From: Bacillota bacterium
GTDB taxonomy: Bacteria > Bacillota > Clostridia > Oscillospirales > Ethanoligenentaceae
Length of the DNA: 47,927 bases
Assembly: GCA_023391835.1 (NCBI GenBank)
Contig: JAEWAE010000047.1
Span: 1 to 47,927, forward strand
Direction of reading: 5' to 3'
Part shown: positions 1 to 10,099 of the stretch, piece by piece
How the letters are laid out: every line of letters begins with the position of its first letter
How positions within the stretch are numbered: position 1 is the first letter of the stretch
The notes under the pieces: generated by a model
The model's database searches: none
Seen by the model: only the letters and a program-made list of their open reading frames with translations
Told to the model about the DNA's origin: nothing
Program-made: the position numbers and the translations under genes

Positions 1-121
1 ACCCCCTTTTGCTTCATAATGCGGTTGGCAAACCTGCATCTATTTTAGCAAAAGGAGGTTTTCTTGTATCTAAAGATTTTTATCCTCACCAGCATAGCTG
101 GTGGTTATTTCGCGCTAAAGC

Positions 122-165
122 TATAAAACAAGCCCCGTCTCTTGGTTTGTGCCAAGAGACGGGGC
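122..165 (-). terminator. T-box regulated intrinsic terminator
   Basis: Two perfect 14-bp arms (132-145 and 152-165) enclose a 6-nt loop, followed on the minus strand by TTGTTTTA (124-131). It is the regulated terminator of the T-box leader. Confidence 0.85.
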
Positions 166-410
166 TGTCAGGCTCCGTGGTACCACTCTTATTGCCGCCG
201 GGAAGCGGCCGCTCTGCCGCATCGGGCGTCGCCGCCGAATGCGTTTCCCGGTAACGGGGGAAAAACCGGTCGCGCCTACTGGGAAACCGTTCAGCTGACT
301 GCTGGCAGGTGAGTGAATCGGGGCGCCCGTCGTCTCGCACCATCCGACGGCTCTCTGAAAAGGCGAAGCCCGGTCCTTTGCCCTGTTCATTGCATTTCAA
401 CGCTTTATTG
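128..410 (-). promoter_or_regulatory. T-box riboswitch leader, candidate Phe (TTC) specifier
   Basis: Read on the minus strand this is a classic T-box leader: an AGAGAG element and GGTGCGA loop in Stem I, a candidate specifier TTC at 315-317 followed by the usual ACTC, an AGTAGG linker, then the conserved T-box AAGAGTGGTACCACGGAGCC (171-190) and a strong terminator (132-165). The AAGAG of the T-box can pair with the CTCTT of the terminator's 5' arm, giving the alternative antiterminator. Uncharged tRNA bound to the specifier and T-box bulge would allow read-through. The controlled gene lies beyond the left edge. A TTC specifier points to phenylalanine, for example phenylalanyl-tRNA synthetase or an aromatic amino acid gene, but the specifier call is inference from position, not from a folded model. 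Confidence 0.85.
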
Positions 411-416
411 TGTTAG

Positions 417-445
417 ATAGTAGCATTTCCCGCCGCGATTGTCAA
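417..445 (-). promoter_or_regulatory. Sigma-A promoter of the T-box leader
   Basis: On the minus strand TTGACA (440-445) is followed by a 17-nt spacer and TACTAT (417-422), a near-consensus vegetative promoter. Transcription would begin near 410 and run leftwards into the T-box leader. Confidence 0.75.
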
Positions 446-547
446 CGATTTTCCATGATTTTTTGCATTAAAGCTGCAAATTTGTAAATTTGCATGATAA
501 TTACATTGCAATATGCATCTTTTGTCACAAATCGTCCTGTCGTCCGA

Positions 548-742
548 TCACCGATTACAGAAGCAGCAGGTCTCGCAGCTGACGTGAACATGCCCGTTGA
601 GCCCGGCCTTGATGGCCCGCGCCGTGCCGCCGCACACCGGACACACAAACTCATACGGTCGATCCGGCAGCCGGACGACCCGGTGGGCTTTGAGCCGCAG
701 GGTGAGGGACTGCCGGAACCTTCTCTGTTCCGCTTCGCTCAT
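548..742 (-). CDS. Small zinc-ribbon protein, 64 residues, function unknown
   Basis: A 64-residue protein with a basic N-terminal half (about residues 7-30) and a C-terminal half with CPVCGG (about residues 34-39) and CETCCFC (about 56-62), a CxxC...CxxC arrangement expected to bind one zinc ion. The start is supported by an AAAGGAAG ribosome binding site a few bases upstream and by a promoter at 789-817. It is monocistronic and lies just upstream of the separate T-box unit. The fold suggests nucleic acid binding or a structural role, but I do not recognise a named family and assign no function. Confidence 0.7.
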   Translation of the reverse strand: MSEAEQRRFRQSLTLRLKAHRVVRLPDRPYEFVCPVCGGTARAIKAGLNGHVHVSCETCCFCNR

Positions 743-788
743 GCGATCGCTTCCTTTCCACGCAAAGAACGACGTTCCTTTATTTCAC

Positions 789-817
789 AGTATACCCCCA
801 TCGGTCTCAAAAGTAAA
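789..817 (-). promoter_or_regulatory. Promoter of the zinc-ribbon gene
   Basis: On the minus strand TTTACT (812-817), a 17-nt spacer and TATACT (789-794). The start point would be near 782, about 40 nt upstream of the 548-742 gene. Confidence 0.65.
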
Positions 818-882
818 CAGGCCGCCCGCCCTTTTCACGTCATTTTTTTAAAATTCGACACGCTTCGACAAGCAGGGGTAAG

Positions 883-918
883 CGTAATCCCCCGGCATTT
901 GCGTGCCGGGGGATTACG
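883..918 (-). terminator. Perfect 15-bp inverted repeat downstream of the GH28 gene
   Basis: Arms 883-897 and 904-918 are perfectly complementary around a 6-nt loop. It sits 42 bp past the stop of the minus-strand GH28 gene and is probably its terminator, although no T-tract follows directly; a T-poor exit makes it a weak intrinsic terminator or an mRNA-stabilising stem. Confidence 0.5.
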
Positions 919-959
919 GGATGTGCCGCCTGGGAAACGGACGGCAGGCTGCCGGTCGG

Positions 960-2918
960 TCAGTCGGGCGCCACTGTGGAACCGGTGAAGCGACAGTTTT
1001 GGACAGTCGTCATATCCGCGGGCCACGGGCTGCTCAGCCCATAAAACACCACGTTGTCGAACACACTGTTTTTGAGATAGGCAAGGCTCGCGGCGGTCAG
1101 ACCGTTGCCGGCCGAGCTCCAGCCGAACGCCACGTCGCGCATCGTGATATTGTAATCATAGCCGTCGACGGCGCCATTGAATGAAATCGACGGTTTGCCC
1201 TTCTTGTTGCCGGCGACCGTGCAGTTTTCGATGAGCAGGTCGTGGAAGGTGGGCTCGTCGGGTGCCCAGTTGGAGGTATCCTGCCCGGCCGCGTCCTTAT
1301 AGGCGTCGGTGAGCAAAAAGGCGGAGCCGTCGTTATCGGTAATATTGGCCAGGGCACTGTCGCGGAAGGTGATATTGCGGGCCCCTCCGCCGTTGCCGCT
1401 CTGGGATTTGCAGCGCAGACCCACCGCGGTGCCGTTGCAGACGTTGTCTTCGGCGAGGATATTCTGAATCCACGCGGCGGTGTTGCTGCCGGCCGCAATG
1501 ACCCCATGCCCACGACCGAAGTAGTTGTCAAACACCCATGCGCCGCCCGTAGGCGGGTTGCTCTCATCCGAGAGCCCTAAGCCGGCGTTGAAGTTGACGC
1601 AGTCGTCGCCCGTGTTGAAGACGGAATTGACCACCGTCAGGCCGGTGCTGTTGGTAAAATTGATGCCGTCGCCGTTGTTGCAGTCGTAAGTGGAAACGGT
1701 CAGGTTATTCACCACCGCGTCCTTGCATCCGGTGAAGCCGATGGTATGCTGGGACGGGTTGGTGACGGTCAGCCCGTCGCCGACATAGACTTTGCTGGCG
1801 TTGCTGATGACGATGAGGTTGGAACGGGTGCCGTAGGCATCGTCGGCCCCCTCGCCGGCGGCAAGGTATTTGGCATACTGCCGGTAAGCCAGGTGGTTAT
1901 CGGCCGCCTGCTGAAGCGTGCTGGCATCGCCGCCGCTTTCCTTGCCGGCCATATACTGGGTGAACTGAGTGTCGATGGGCAGCGTTTCCGGGTGGGTGCC
2001 GTCTTTTTTGAGGGTGCCGGTTTTCCAGCCGTTTCCGTCAATCGTGCCCTGCCCCACAATGCGGATATTGCGGTAGCTGAGTGTTTTTCCACCGGTGCCG
2101 GTGGCCGCGGTGGAAATCAGCGGGGAGGATTTCTGCTTAACCTGGGTTTTGTCGGTGTCATAGGGGTTCGCATATTCGCTCAGATCCATCGAGGCCAGCA
2201 GCGTGCCCTCCACGTCGAGCGTCATGTCGCTGTGCAGGGTCAGCGGCCCGGTGACGAATATTTTGCCCGCCGGCACGAGCACCGTGCCGTTTTGGGGGCA
2301 GGCGTCGATGGCCGCCTGGATGGCCCGGGTGTTGGAAGTGCCCGTCGACGCCGTGTCGTCTGCGTCGTCGGCACGCACGCCGTCGCCCACGGCGCCCATG
2401 ATCTCAATATTCACGACCCGCTGCGCGGCGGCCGTCCGGGTACGCTGGATCACGCGGTCCCCATCGGAGCGGCCGCCTTTCTGGTCGACCGACTGGACGG
2501 TCACGCGATAGGTCGTTTCGGGCTTGAGGCCGCTCAGGCAGAAGGTGTGCATCGATATTTGCCGGGCCTTTTGCGCGACGCTCCCGCCGCTGCCGGCGAG
2601 CAGGTCGCCGACGCCCTCTTTGTAAAACTGCGCGATGTCGGCGGAGGCCGCCGACGAATTTTGGCTGGCGTAATAGGTGCGGCTGCTGCCACCGCCGCTC
2701 ACCGTCACGGCATAGTCGACAATGGAATCATACTCGTCCGGCTTATTCCAGACGATGGTGAAGGCCGAGTCGGTGACCGACTGGGTCAGCACCTTCACCT
2801 CGCGCGGGTCCGCCGGCGCGCTGCTGCGCGCGGCGACGCTCACCCCGCCCGCCAGCGGGATGGTGACGGTGACCGCGGCACCCGTCACCACGGCCAGGAG
2901 TTTCGAACGGATGAACAT
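960..2918 (-). CDS. Secreted FnIII-GH28 polygalacturonase (pectinase)
   Basis: A 652-residue exported enzyme. Residues 1-30 form a signal peptide (basic start, hydrophobic core, Ala-x-Ala end). Residues about 36-163 are a fibronectin type III domain and about 168-640 a GH28 right-handed beta-helix. GH28 motifs are present: NNGDG at 414-418, NTGDD at 435-439, GRGHG at 468-472 and the RxK equivalent RCK at 502-504, giving the catalytic aspartates D417, D438 and D439. Members hydrolyse alpha-1,4 galacturonan; the N-terminal FnIII domain resembles exo-acting PehX-type enzymes, but the endo or exo mode cannot be read here. A GAGGAGG ribosome binding site precedes the start. It lacks a cell-wall anchor and stands alone, with no pectin importer adjacent. 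Confidence 0.88.
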   Translation of the reverse strand: MFIRSKLLAVVTGAAVTVTIPLAGGVSVAARSSAPADPREVKVLTQSVTDSAFTIVWNKPDEYDSIVDYAVTVSGGGSSRTYYASQNSSAASADIAQFYKEGVGDLLAGSGGSVAQKARQISMHTFCLSGLKPETTYRVTVQSVDQKGGRSDGDRVIQRTRTAAAQRVVNIEIMGAVGDGVRADDADDTASTGTSNTRAIQAAIDACPQNGTVLVPAGKIFVTGPLTLHSDMTLDVEGTLLASMDLSEYANPYDTDKTQVKQKSSPLISTAATGTGGKTLSYRNIRIVGQGTIDGNGWKTGTLKKDGTHPETLPIDTQFTQYMAGKESGGDASTLQQAADNHLAYRQYAKYLAAGEGADDAYGTRSNLIVISNASKVYVGDGLTVTNPSQHTIGFTGCKDAVVNNLTVSTYDCNNGDGINFTNSTGLTVVNSVFNTGDDCVNFNAGLGLSDESNPPTGGAWVFDNYFGRGHGVIAAGSNTAAWIQNILAEDNVCNGTAVGLRCKSQSGNGGGARNITFRDSALANITDNDGSAFLLTDAYKDAAGQDTSNWAPDEPTFHDLLIENCTVAGNKKGKPSISFNGAVDGYDYNITMRDVAFGWSSAGNGLTAASLAYLKNSVFDNVVFYGLSSPWPADMTTVQNCRFTGSTVAPD

Positions 2919-3149
2919 AGACGTACTCCTCCTCTTTTCCCTTCGTGTCTGACCTGGAAGCAGATGCAGGAATTTAGCAAAGTGTATAAATTAAATTCAA
3001 AATCTGCTCCCGTATTGTGTGATTATCCGTGCATCCCCATCGTAATGGTCGAAGGATGGCCTGTCAAGATGCACTTTTTACAAAACGATACATTTCTTCA
3101 TATTTTACCCTTCTTGCGGCCAGGCTGTCTCCCGGTGTGGCGAAGACTC

Positions 3150-3178
3150 TTGATTTTCCGCCGGCCCCATGGCATAAT
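3150..3178 (+). promoter_or_regulatory. Promoter of the 3323 membrane protein gene
   Basis: TTGATT (3150-3155), a 17-nt spacer and CATAAT (3173-3178), leaving a leader of about 140 nt before the gene at 3323. The rest of the 2919-3322 gap holds the GH28 ribosome binding site (about 2925-2935) and an AT-rich stretch at 2970-3010 likely to contain the divergent GH28 promoter, though no clear -35/-10 pair could be fixed. Confidence 0.55.
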
Positions 3179-3322
3179 GATACAAAAGAGCATGCCGTTT
3201 CCTGCGCGGGAGCGGCGGCTGCGGATGATTCCCGACTGCCAGCAGCGATTGGCGAGAGCCTGCCGGAAAACCGCGGCTTTCCCAATGGCTGCTTTTTGCA
3301 TCGAATGAGACGGGGTGCGGAT

Positions 3323-4003
3323 ATGAAAAAAACGGAAATTTTATGGGTTCTGCTGGGCAGCCTGTTTGTGGGCATATTCAACGTGATTTTCTTTCTGGCC
3401 GGGGGCACGGCGCACCCCGTTTCCGTCTGGGTCTCCTACGGGTTTATCCATTTCGCCTATCTGATGCTGGCGGCATCGCCGTTTCTCGCGCCGCGGCAAG
3501 CCGGCACGGCCGTACTGCGCTACCCGCTGGTGGCCCTGTCGGCCGGGTATTTCATTGCGGCTTTCATCCTGGGGGTGATCTTTATCCTGCTCGCCCCCGC
3601 GGATTTCCGCACGGCACTGATCGTGCAGCTGATCGTGGCGGGCGCTTACGCCGCGCTGCTGATCGGCATGATGATTTTCAACGAGCACGCCGTCGAGCGG
3701 GAAGAACGCCGGCAGGGCGGCGGGCAACTGATCCGCCGGGCCGGCGACGAGATGGAAACAATCCTGAGCCGAACGGCCAACCCGGCGCTTAAAAAGCAGA
3801 TCGAAGCGGCGCGCGATGCCGTCAAAGAGAGCGCCGACCAGTCGGACGGCTCCGCCGCCGGGGTCGAGCAGGAGCTGGCCGAAGCGGTCGTGCGGCTCGG
3901 GCAGGACGTGGCGGAGGGCCGCGCCGACCGGGCCGCAGAAACCGCCGGGCAGATCACCCGCCTGGCGCAGGAACGCAGCCGCCGGCTGCGCCTCACCGAC
4001 TGA
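3323..4003 (+). CDS. Four-helix membrane protein with charged cytoplasmic tail, unknown
   Basis: A 226-residue protein starting MKKTEILW. Four hydrophobic segments (about residues 5-27, 35-55, 66-92 and 97-117) are followed by a long charged tail rich in Glu, Arg and Ala (about 120-226) likely to be helical or coiled coil. The tail carries repeated AAETA/RAGDE-type helices but no catalytic motif. The ATG at 3323 is preferred because the hydrophobic segment begins directly after it; an in-frame ATG at 3305 is possible. It is a single gene ended by the terminator at 4027-4060. I do not recognise the family. Confidence 0.75.
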   Translation: MKKTEILWVLLGSLFVGIFNVIFFLAGGTAHPVSVWVSYGFIHFAYLMLAASPFLAPRQAGTAVLRYPLVALSAGYFIAAFILGVIFILLAPADFRTALIVQLIVAGAYAALLIGMMIFNEHAVEREERRQGGGQLIRRAGDEMETILSRTANPALKKQIEAARDAVKESADQSDGSAAGVEQELAEAVVRLGQDVAEGRADRAAETAGQITRLAQERSRRLRLTD

Positions 4004-4026
4004 TAATCGATCAAGCCGAAACAGGC

Positions 4027-4060
4027 AAAGGCCGCCGGGAGATACCTCCCGACGGCCTTT
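4027..4060. terminator. Bidirectional terminator between convergent genes
   Basis: AAAGGCC/GGCCTTT-ended arms (4027-4041 and 4046-4060, one mismatch) around a 4-nt loop, with A and T runs at the ends, so it can serve both the plus-strand membrane protein gene and the minus-strand dehydrogenase operon. Confidence 0.75.
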
Positions 4061-4089
4061 ACGCGACCCGGATGATGCCGGCGGCGGGC

Positions 4090-5169
4090 TCAGCCCTCCG
4101 TGCGGTCGACGGCAACCTCGTGCCCCGTCTTGGCGGAGGCGTAGACCGCGTCGATGATGCGCATGATTTCCACGCCGTCCTCGGCGGGGCTGCGCACCGG
4201 TTTGCCGGTGCGGACGCAATCCACAAAGTGGGCGATCTCATTTTCAAAAAGCCCGTCGAAACTCAGCGCCGTATCCAGCGCCGGGGTGACATCCACCAGA
4301 TAGTGATTCATTTCGGAGGCAAACGTCAGCTTCGGGTCCAGCCGCGCGCCGGATTTGGTGCCGAAAAGCTCGATGTTGTTGACGGGGGCGGGCAGGTTGA
4401 GGCTGAAGCTCGTTTCCAGCGACAGAAGGGAACCGTTGTCAAAACGGATCATGGCCACGGCCATATCCTCCACGTCAAACGGAGCCGGGGCCGTGTCGCT
4501 GGCGGTGTAACGCGCATTTTGGATCAGATCCTGCCGCGCGCCCAGCCGGTGGAATGTGGCACCCGAGACCGAGACAGCTTTGGGTTTGCCCGAAAGATAA
4601 CGCACCAGGTCGATCACATGCACGCCCAGGTCGATCAGCGGCCCGCCGCCCGAGCGGCTTTTATCGCCGAACCAGCCGCCCGGGAATCCCGCGCGCCGCA
4701 AATAGGTCGCCTTGGAATAATAGATGTCGCCAAGCATGCCGGCGTCGATAAAATCCTTGAGGATGGCGGCGTCGTTGCCGAACCGGCGCACAAACCCGAT
4801 CATCAGGATCTTGCCGGATTCCGCGGCCGCCCGCTTCATGGCAAGCGCCTGGGCGGTGTTGAGGGCCATCGGCTTTTCGCACAGCACGTGCTTGCCGGCC
4901 TGCAGGGCCGCGATGGCCGCGGGCGCGTGGACGCTGTTCCATGTGCACACGCTGACGGCGTCGAGCTCGTCGAGTTTCAGCATCTCGTGATAATCCGTAA
5001 ACACATGGGGGATGCCGTGGCGGCGGGCGCATTCCCGCACCCGCTGCTCGTTGATGTCGCAGGCGGCGTAAATTTCGACGTTGCCGAGCGCCTCATACCC
5101 GGCGATGTGGCTGGCGCTGATGCTCCCCGTGCCGATGATGCCGACCTTCAGCTTTTTGGTTTCACTCAC
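4090..5169 (-). CDS. Gfo/Idh/MocA family sugar dehydrogenase
   Basis: A 359-residue NAD(P)-dependent oxidoreductase, normal length for the family. The N-terminal Rossmann fold has GIIGTGSIS at residues 10-18. The family signature EKP is at 98-100, its Lys serving in catalysis. The C-terminal domain carries GGPLIDLGVHVIDL with D180 and H184, the expected substrate-binding and proton-relay positions. Relatives oxidise inositols, sugar acids or deoxy sugars; the substrate cannot be told from sequence. Its start overlaps the stop of the upstream isomerase by 4 bp (5166-5169), so the two are translationally coupled and probably act on successive intermediates of one sugar. Confidence 0.9.
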   Translation of the reverse strand: MSETKKLKVGIIGTGSISASHIAGYEALGNVEIYAACDINEQRVRECARRHGIPHVFTDYHEMLKLDELDAVSVCTWNSVHAPAAIAALQAGKHVLCEKPMALNTAQALAMKRAAAESGKILMIGFVRRFGNDAAILKDFIDAGMLGDIYYSKATYLRRAGFPGGWFGDKSRSGGGPLIDLGVHVIDLVRYLSGKPKAVSVSGATFHRLGARQDLIQNARYTASDTAPAPFDVEDMAVAMIRFDNGSLLSLETSFSLNLPAPVNNIELFGTKSGARLDPKLTFASEMNHYLVDVTPALDTALSFDGLFENEIAHFVDCVRTGKPVRSPAEDGVEIMRIIDAVYASAKTGHEVAVDRTEG

Positions 5170-6026
5170 TTAATTTTACCTCCCAATTCGGCGACCGTCC
5201 GGCCAAGAAACGTCACCGCCGTGCGGATATCCCGCTCGGGCTGCTCCCCGACTTCCCGTTCGATGGTCAGGAAACCGTGGTAGCCGACCGCGTCCAGCGC
5301 CTGCAGATAGCGTGGGAAATCGACGCTGCCTTCGCCCAGCGGGACTTCTTTGAATTCCGGCCCCACGTCCGCGTCCGGCGGGATCATCCGATAGGTGATC
5401 TCGGGGTTGCCCGCGCGCAGCAGCACGCCGTCCTTGGCATGGGTATGCACGATGTACTCCCCGAGGATGCCGACGGCCCGCACGGGGTCGTCCCCCGTGA
5501 CCATGGCGAGATTGGCCGGGTCCAGGTTGACGCGGACGCTGCGGGAATGCAGGCTGTCGAGAAAGCGCCGGAGCACCGCCGCGGGCTCGGGGCCGGTTTC
5601 CACGGCGAAATAGGCTCCGACGCTGTCGCCGTATTCGCCCAAGGCCTCACAGGCTTCCTGCAGGATCTTCCAGCGCGGATGGTCGGGGCTGGCGGGCACC
5701 ACGCCGATGTGGGTGGTGATCACATGGGTGCCCAGCTCTTTGGCCAGATCCATAATGCGCTTGGATTTTTCTACGCGCCATTTGTTTTGGGCCGGGTCGG
5801 CGAAGCCACCCCCCAGGTCGCCGCACAGCGCCGAGACCGTCAGCCCGTTTGAGGCGATGATATCCCGCAGCTCGCCGCGCCGGGCGGGCGTCAGGCTTTC
5901 CGGAGCCAGTGGGCCGCTGGTCGCGTAAAGCTGGATGCCGGTGGCGCCGACTTCCCTGGCCTTCCGAATGTCTTCCTCCACTCCCAGGCGGAACGAGTCC
6001 GCCAAGACGCCGATGGAAAATTCCAT
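5166..6026 (-). CDS. Sugar phosphate isomerase/epimerase (AP endonuclease 2-like TIM barrel)
   Basis: A 286-residue TIM-barrel protein of the xylose isomerase-like family. Predicted metal ligands are E143 (VETGPEP), D169 (NLDPAN), H194 and H196 (HTHAKD) and E256 (TIERE), the usual Glu-Asp-His-Glu set. It is the first gene of a two-gene operon with the Gfo/Idh dehydrogenase, a pairing common in inositol and rare-sugar catabolism where keto intermediates are isomerised or epimerised. It is transcribed divergently from the AraC regulator at 6303, whose promoter region it shares, so that regulator probably controls it. Specific substrate unknown. Confidence 0.87.
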   Translation of the reverse strand: MEFSIGVLADSFRLGVEEDIRKAREVGATGIQLYATSGPLAPESLTPARRGELRDIIASNGLTVSALCGDLGGGFADPAQNKWRVEKSKRIMDLAKELGTHVITTHIGVVPASPDHPRWKILQEACEALGEYGDSVGAYFAVETGPEPAAVLRRFLDSLHSRSVRVNLDPANLAMVTGDDPVRAVGILGEYIVHTHAKDGVLLRAGNPEITYRMIPPDADVGPEFKEVPLGEGSVDFPRYLQALDAVGYHGFLTIEREVGEQPERDIRTAVTFLGRTVAELGGKIK

Positions 6027-6086
6027 AAAACTCCCTGCCTTTCGTGTAAAACGCCGCGAAATTTGCGGCGGATGGCTTGCAGCGAA

Positions 6087-6115
6087 TTGCTTTTACCGTA
6101 CCTATTATATAAAAT
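6087..6115 (+). promoter_or_regulatory. Divergent promoter region of AraC gene and isomerase operon
   Basis: Plus strand: TTGCTT (6087-6092), 17-nt spacer, TAAAAT (6110-6115), driving the AraC gene with a leader of about 180 nt. A TATAAT on the minus strand (6104-6109) overlaps it and could be the -10 of the isomerase-dehydrogenase operon, so the two promoters would compete face to face. Confidence 0.6.
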
Positions 6116-6302
6116 AGAGAAGAAGGATGCAGGAATCGCATTGCGCATTTATAGCACGAAATTGCTTTCCCGACGGGCATGCCGTTTGAAGGACGGGGCT
6201 TCCAAGCCCGAAGCTTTGCCGCCCACGCCGGAAAGCGGGGCGTACATCCGGCCCGCCGGGCCGGCCGAAACTTCCGTCCGGTGCGAAGGGATGGTCACAG
6301 AT

Positions 6303-7172
6303 ATGGAAAGCACGGCTTCTTACCATGAGAAAATCAACCTGCGCCAATACGACATGCCTATCAAGATCCGGGAATACACCCTGCCCAAAGACGGGCAGAT
6401 CGGCCTGCACTGGCACGACCAGATCGAGCTGCTGTATTTTACCCGGGGGCAGGCCGCGGTGCGGTGCGGCAGCCGGTTTTACCCGGCGGGCGAAAACGAC
6501 CTGATCGTGGTCAACCGCAACGAGCTCCACCAGATCCGCTGCCTGTCGGAAAAGACGGTCTATCAGTGTGTAATTTTCGACGCCGCGCTGCTGCAGAGCC
6601 GGGTGGCCGACGCCTGTGAGGCCCGGTATATCAACCCCATTTTTGAGAGCCGCATTCTTTTTCAGAATCAGATCGCGGGCGACCCCGCCGTGGGGCGCTA
6701 CCTCATGCGCATCCGCGACGAATCCGAGACCCGGGCGGAGGGGTTCGAGCTGGCCATCAAGGCGGCGGTATTCGAGCTGATCGTCTATCTGCTGCGTTTC
6801 CACGTGCGGCTGGTGCTCAGCCCCCACGCGCACGAGATGCGCATGCGCAATCTCAGGCGTTTCAACCCGGTGCTCGAATACATCGACACCCATTTAGGCG
6901 AAGACATCCCCACGGAGCGGCTGTGCGCCATGGTCCATCTCAGCCGGTACTATTTCTGCCACCAGTTCCGACAGGTCACCGGCACCAGCCTGGGGGAATA
7001 CCGCAACCGGCTGCGCATTGCCCGGGCACAGAAAATGCTCGCGGAGGGCCGTGCCAACGTGACGGAGACGGCCTTTGCCTGCGGCTTCGAGAGTCTCAAC
7101 TATTTCTGCCGGCTCTTTAAGCAATACACCCGTCGGACACCGTCCTCCCTGCTCAAAGAGGGAATGAAATAG
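6303..7172 (+). CDS. AraC family regulator with cupin sensor domain
   Basis: About 289 residues: an N-terminal cupin-like sugar-binding domain with HWHDQIEL at about 36-43, and a C-terminal pair of helix-turn-helix motifs (about 185-285) with the typical FxxxFKxxxxxTP end (YFCRLFKQYTRRTPSS). The ATG at 6303 is chosen because GAAGGGA lies about 11 nt upstream and the cupin begins soon after; ATG 6291 is an alternative. Divergent from the isomerase-dehydrogenase pair, which it most likely activates in response to the sugar they degrade. Confidence 0.88.
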   Translation: MESTASYHEKINLRQYDMPIKIREYTLPKDGQIGLHWHDQIELLYFTRGQAAVRCGSRFYPAGENDLIVVNRNELHQIRCLSEKTVYQCVIFDAALLQSRVADACEARYINPIFESRILFQNQIAGDPAVGRYLMRIRDESETRAEGFELAIKAAVFELIVYLLRFHVRLVLSPHAHEMRMRNLRRFNPVLEYIDTHLGEDIPTERLCAMVHLSRYYFCHQFRQVTGTSLGEYRNRLRIARAQKMLAEGRANVTETAFACGFESLNYFCRLFKQYTRRTPSSLLKEGMK

Positions 7173-7173
7173 T

Positions 7174-7429
7174 GAGAGCCCCGCCGTGACGGCGGAGCTC
7201 TGAGCGTGTCGATAAAGTCGACACGCTCTAAAAGGGGGATTTCGTGCGGCAAAGCCGCAGCCGTCCCCCTTTTAAATACCCCCAAGCATTGTGCCCGGCT
7301 CACCGCCGGCTACACTGTAGGTGTTGCTCCGGCGGCACATGTCCGCCTGCGCAACTGAACCGTATCGCTTCGCGTCGATATTGACAGCTTTTTCGGCAAA
7401 CAGAGAGCCCCGCCGTGATGGCGGAGCCC
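7174..7429. repeat. Hairpin-rich repeat block between convergent genes
   Basis: A 256-bp non-coding block. Its two ends carry a near-identical direct repeat, 7174-7200 and 7403-7429, each folding as a small GC hairpin (GCCCCGCCG...CGGCGGAGC). Between them are a perfect 11-bp stem (7202-7212 with 7218-7228, 5-nt loop) and a compound stem AAAAGGGGGA (7230-7239) with TCCCCCTTTT (7264-7273) enclosing GCGGC/GCCGC (7246-7258). The first stems can terminate the plus-strand AraC transcript and the last that of the mannosidase. The layout resembles a dispersed intergenic repeat unit, which would need other parts of the genome to prove. Confidence 0.6.
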
Positions 7430-7459
7430 CCCTGCAGACTGTATAAAGACGGACGCCCG

Positions 7460-9937
<2,478 letters not shown>

Positions 9938-9990
9938 TCGCCATCCCCCATTTGTTCGATTTTGCCGTCCCACCGGCGGATTTCCCAATT

Positions 9991-10019
9991 ATTTTAACAG
10001 GAAGATTGCAAAATGTCTT
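9991..10019 (-). promoter_or_regulatory. Candidate promoter of the beta-mannosidase gene
   Basis: Minus strand AAGACA (10014-10019), 17-nt spacer, TAAAAT (9991-9996). The weak -35 suits an activator-dependent promoter. It touches the AraC promoter on the other strand. Confidence 0.45.
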
Positions 10020-10046
10020 GCTTGGCGTTACCATAATTCTTGTAGT
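10018..10046 (+). promoter_or_regulatory. Candidate promoter of the second AraC gene
   Basis: TTGCTT (10018-10023), 17-nt spacer, TGTAGT (10041-10046). Leader of about 45 nt to the start at 10100. Confidence 0.4.
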
Positions 10047-10099
10047 ATTTTCACATGGCGCCTGCCTGTATGAAAACCCGCCTGGAAAGGATGATCCCC

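Noticed and set aside
1746..3308. Long plus-strand open frame (520 codons) opposite the GH28 gene
   Set aside because: Antisense to a gene with signal peptide and full GH28 motifs; the encoded sequence is low in hydrophobic structure and rich in Gly, Val, Arg and His, as expected from reading high-GC third positions backwards.
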